Assembly (NCBI GenBank): GCA_023484185.1
Contig: JAMDBC010000078.1
Coordinates: forward strand, 1 to 7,707
From: Chloroflexota bacterium
GTDB taxonomy: Bacteria; Chloroflexota; Anaerolineae; Anaerolineales; Villigracilaceae
DNA: 7,707 nucleotides
Direction of reading: 5' to 3'
Part shown: one piece after another, positions 5,627 to 7,707 of the stretch
Numbering within the stretch: position 1 is the stretch's first letter
Layout of the letters: each line of letters opens with the position of its first letter
Translations under genes and position numbers: made by a program
Notes under the pieces: generated by a model
Told to the model about the DNA's origin: nothing
Seen by the model: the letters and a program-made list of their open reading frames with translations, nothing else
Database searches by the model: none

Positions 5627-6023
5627 ATCAAAAGGCTGGCTTGAATATGCATAAACCGATCTGCGCGCCGTACAGACCCTGCTGAACAGCGGTGAATTCT
5701 TTCCCCGCCAGGTCTGCTTTCTTGCGCAACAAGCTGCCGAAAAGTCCATCAAGGCCATTCTGGTCTATGAAGAAGTGAATTTCTCAAAGAGTCATGACCT
5801 TGACCGTTTGCGAGACATGATACCCAGCGGATGGAAATTCAAAAAAACATTTCCCGACCTTGCAGAATTAACCATTTGGGCGGTGGAATCGCGCTACCCG
5901 GGCGACACGCCAGATGTCGTCGAATACAAAGCGTGGCAAACCCTTCACCTGGCTGAATCCGTCTTCGATGCAGTTAAGGCCGAACTGGACACAAGATTTT
6001 TATCCAGGAAAAATCAAGGGTAA
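5613..6023 (+). pseudogene. HEPN-domain gene of an MNT-HEPN pair, interrupted by TAA at codon 14
   Basis: The reading frame starts at ATG 5613, inside the end of the MNT gene, ten bases after a strong GGAGG (5596-5600). It encodes M-N-A-D-E-S-K-G-W-L-E-Y-A and then meets TAA at 5652-5654. Past the stop the same frame stays open for 122 codons and matches the HEPN family (PF05168 type): Q-V-C-F-L-A-Q-Q-A-A-E-K-S-I-K-A from about residue 33, S-H-D-L-D-R-L near 61-67, and E-S-R-Y-P-G-D near 96-102. The stop falls in the first helix, where Glu or Lys is usual (W-L-x-x-A-x-x-D-L), so one substitution such as GAA to TAA explains it. The next possible starts are GTG at 5775 or ATG at 5818, which would lose the first helices. 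The R-X4-6-H ribonuclease motif of toxic HEPN proteins is not obvious in this type. Confidence 0.85.
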
Positions 6024-6200
6024 TCTGGCAGTAAATAAAAGGGTCGCCGCTTCAACACTTGGCACGGCGCTCGGCGCTTCCGTTGCGGCTGGAGCGGGCG
6101 CTGTTTGACTCCCGTTGGAGAGCGTGCCTTCCCCGGAGACCCCACAGGCGGCGCATACAAAGGCAAGCAAGATCAGAAGAGAAATTAGATGAAGTTTCAT
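6000..6200 (-). CDS. Short lipoprotein, possibly truncated
   Basis: This 66-residue protein starts at the ATG at 6198-6200, which overlaps the upstream stop as ATGA. A GGGA Shine-Dalgarno-like element lies eight bases before it. Residues 1-18 are a lipoprotein signal peptide with C-A-A-C-G and Cys19 as the lipid anchor. The rest is a Ser/Ala/Pro/Thr-rich linker and a short hydrophobic tail, with no folded domain. The other exported proteins here have a similar linker followed by a large domain, so this gene may have lost its 3' part when the MNT-HEPN pair or its neighbour was joined here. Its last 24 bases overlap the convergent HEPN gene. A genuine small lipoprotein of the operon is the alternative. 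Confidence 0.65.
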   Translation of the reverse strand: MKLHLISLLILLAFVCAACGVSGEGTLSNGSQTAPAPAATEAPSAVPSVEAATLLFTARLPLIFPG

Positions 6201-7249
6201 AGAGAGATTCCCTTTTTGTTGTGCTCCCATTCGCGCACGCGCTCAAACAGATCGCTTAACGGTTTCAGGTTCGATACTGGCACGGCCAGGTTTTTTGTGC
6301 GCGTCAGGTTATATTGAAAGACGCGGCTTCCTTCGTGGATCAAGTGGGCGCGTCGGTGGAAGTCTTCGCGTGAGATCCAGCCCGCCAGATAGATATCCAT
6401 GCCATAAACCCAGATATTGCTCCACGCAATTGACTCGATCACGTATGTTTCTTTGCGTGACGGAGAATGGAGGCCCAAGCGCGCGGCCGGCCTGGATTTG
6501 ACGTGAAGGTAAGCCAGCGAATAAAAATCCGCATCCACTTCGACGCGTGTGCGCGGCGGGAGTTCAACGGAGCGCGTCACAAATTCCCGGCTGGAATCCT
6601 GGCCGCCGATTTCGAGCCTGAGCATTTCATCCGATTCGGATTTGAGCGCCAGCTGCCCAAGCGGGATCCAGTTATGTGGATGCGTCCACGTTTTGGGCAT
6701 GGTGTGGATGAGATACGCGGGTTGCCCCGCCTCGGATGCCTTCTGCATGTCGTCGGGGGAAGCCGCGATCAGGCCGGTCAGAAATGCGAAGAGGTAAAGG
6801 TCGTTGTCTGCCTGGCCGTCGCGCGCATACTGATCGAGCGGCACCAGGGCCGGGGCGTCGAGAGCTGGCCCGAGGTCGCGGTGAAGAAGCGTGATCTGGT
6901 CGCGATGTGTGATGAGGAATGACTTAAGGTCACAGCGATGTCCGCCAAGTGAAACATCGTAACGGTCGGGGTCGGTGAAGGGTGTTGCGCCTTTGATGTC
7001 GAATGGAACGTTTTGCCCGGCAAGATAACGGCGGAAGGCCAGTTCGACAGCCACGCCCGCCACGATGCGCCGCAGACGGTCGAAGGACGAGCCGCCCATG
7101 CGGTCATAAGTATGAGGCAGGGAACGACAGGCGTAGGCGATTCCGCCTTCGGTGAGATCGGGCGTGTAAGGGATGCGGATGATATCGGAGGATACAAGCA
7201 TATTATCATTTGATGAACAGAGCTTTGATGTGACTGAAAGGATACTCAC
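6197..7249 (-). CDS. Candidate PD-(D/E)XK nuclease of unknown family
   Basis: This 350-residue protein is not one I can name. Its N-terminal third carries a PD-(D/E)XK-like signature. A helix contains E69 (G-V-A-V-E-L-A-F-R-R-Y-L, 65-76). Then comes D98 in D-R-Y-D-V, and D107-L-K109 in H-R-C-D-L-K-S, followed by a hydrophobic strand (L-Y-L-F-A-F-L, 151-157). This order fits restriction-endonuclease-fold enzymes, which cut DNA or RNA with metal ions. The C-terminal 190 residues are unfamiliar and may recognise a target. No signal peptide or membrane segment is seen. The GTG at 7247-7249 overlaps the upstream stop as TAGTG, which supports coupling, but an ATG at 7199-7201 (residue 17) is a serious alternative; neither has a Shine-Dalgarno. 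Base composition is far more GC-rich than in the upstream gene: 42 of 60 bases at 6841-6900 against 22 of 60 at 7381-7440. Confidence 0.72.
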   Translation of the reverse strand: MSILSVTSKLCSSNDNMLVSSDIIRIPYTPDLTEGGIAYACRSLPHTYDRMGGSSFDRLRRIVAGVAVELAFRRYLAGQNVPFDIKGATPFTDPDRYDVSLGGHRCDLKSFLITHRDQITLLHRDLGPALDAPALVPLDQYARDGQADNDLYLFAFLTGLIAASPDDMQKASEAGQPAYLIHTMPKTWTHPHNWIPLGQLALKSESDEMLRLEIGGQDSSREFVTRSVELPPRTRVEVDADFYSLAYLHVKSRPAARLGLHSPSRKETYVIESIAWSNIWVYGMDIYLAGWISREDFHRRAHLIHEGSRVFQYNLTRTKNLAVPVSNLKPLSDLFERVREWEHNKKGISL

Positions 7250-7707
7250 TACGAGATTTCAACAGAAGCCAATGACGAATGGGAAGTTAGGGTGTCATAA
7301 TAGAACTTGAAGATTGGATCATTCGGGTATAGTAAGAGCATAAGATGATAGATGGCAATCTCTACATCATGAACGTACTTACGGGCTTTATCTAAACTAA
7401 TATTTACAACTTCTGGCCTATGGACTAGCCTATTTCGTATCTCAACACCTTTTTGGATTTCCGCAACCTTTGGGGATTTTTCAAATCCAAAGGATTCGAG
7501 AATTGAGCCGTAGAGTTTATGCGTTGGCGGGGACGGAACCTCTAGTAAAAGAGTTTCTAAATCTGGCTTCAGCCTAATGAAAAACTCTTTGATTGCTAAT
7601 TCAGCTGCAATCGTTGCGTCAATCCATTGGTATTGAGGGATGTCCTCAGATTTAGCTTTATGTAGATATCGAAATGCAGTAAATGGTTCTATATTTTCAT
7701 CTAGGAA
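7249..7707 (-). CDS. Partial HEPN-domain protein with R-X4-H motif (5' end beyond window)
   Basis: A minus-strand frame is open from the right edge to TAG at 7249-7251, giving 152 C-terminal residues with no start codon in the window. It is mostly helical. The clear motif is V-E-I-R-N-R-L-V-H-R, where the pair of Arg91 and His96 (window numbering) forms R-X4-H, the ribonuclease signature of HEPN proteins. An earlier helix (A-A-E-L-A-I-K-E-F-F, 34-43) fits the first HEPN helices, and a final helix (D-V-E-I-A-I-Y-H-L-M-L-L-L) follows. HEPN ribonucleases are common in toxin-antitoxin, Abi and other defence systems. Its stop overlaps the GTG start of the nuclease-like gene, so the two are probably one operon. 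Any domain further upstream cannot be seen. Confidence 0.78.
   Translation of the reverse strand, partial: FLDENIEPFTAFRYLHKAKSEDIPQYQWIDATIAAELAIKEFFIRLKPDLETLLLEVPSPPTHKLYGSILESFGFEKSPKVAEIQKGVEIRNRLVHRPEVVNISLDKARKYVHDVEIAIYHLMLLLYPNDPIFKFYYDTLTSHSSLASVEIS

Noticed and set aside
6467..6922. 151-codon plus-strand frame opposite the nuclease-like gene
   Set aside because: It is antisense to the longer coupled frame, is Arg-rich and has no motif; a shadow caused by high GC content.

Overview
The window looks like bacterial chromosome, and the style of its extracytoplasmic proteins suggests a Chloroflexota/Anaerolineae-type genome. They include a lipoprotein with a Pro/Thr-rich linker and a formylglycine-generating-enzyme-like domain, a membrane-anchored C39-like peptidase with TPR repeats, and P/T/A-rich linkers after signal sequences. 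This placement is an inference from gene content; there is no rRNA or other marker to confirm it.

Layout. Positions 1-585 hold no convincing gene, but carry a duplicated ribosome-binding-site/leader motif. Positions 586-1612 form a tight plus-strand cluster of an SH3-like small protein, an unrecognised Trp-rich protein and a 22-codon ORF, joined by two ATGA stop/start overlaps. A hairpin near 1702-1741 separates it from the minus-strand lipoprotein (1767-2702). That gene is divergent from an OmpR/PhoB-like response regulator (2860-3573), with a dyad operator candidate between them. A near-perfect bidirectional terminator (3572-3606) fills the gap between the stop codons of the regulator and the convergent C39-like/TPR protein (3607-4860). 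From about 4859 to 5293 there is a possible 56-residue ORF and a palindromic repeat built from cacgga/tccgtg words.

Positions 5294-6023 carry an MNT-HEPN pair, a nucleotidyltransferase with its usual HEPN partner. The HEPN gene has a good start and Shine-Dalgarno but an in-frame TAA at codon 14, so it is annotated as broken. Converging on it is a minus-strand cluster that enters from the right edge: a partial gene with an Arg-X4-His HEPN motif (7249-7707), a 350-residue protein with a PD-(D/E)XK nuclease-like signature (6197-7249), and a short lipoprotein (6000-6200). These are joined by TAGTG and ATGA overlaps.

The right third is therefore an accessory, defence-like region: one decayed toxin-antitoxin pair next to a candidate HEPN plus PD-(D/E)XK nuclease operon, which is the most interesting lead here. 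The left two thirds look like ordinary envelope and regulatory genes plus a small possibly phage-derived cluster.
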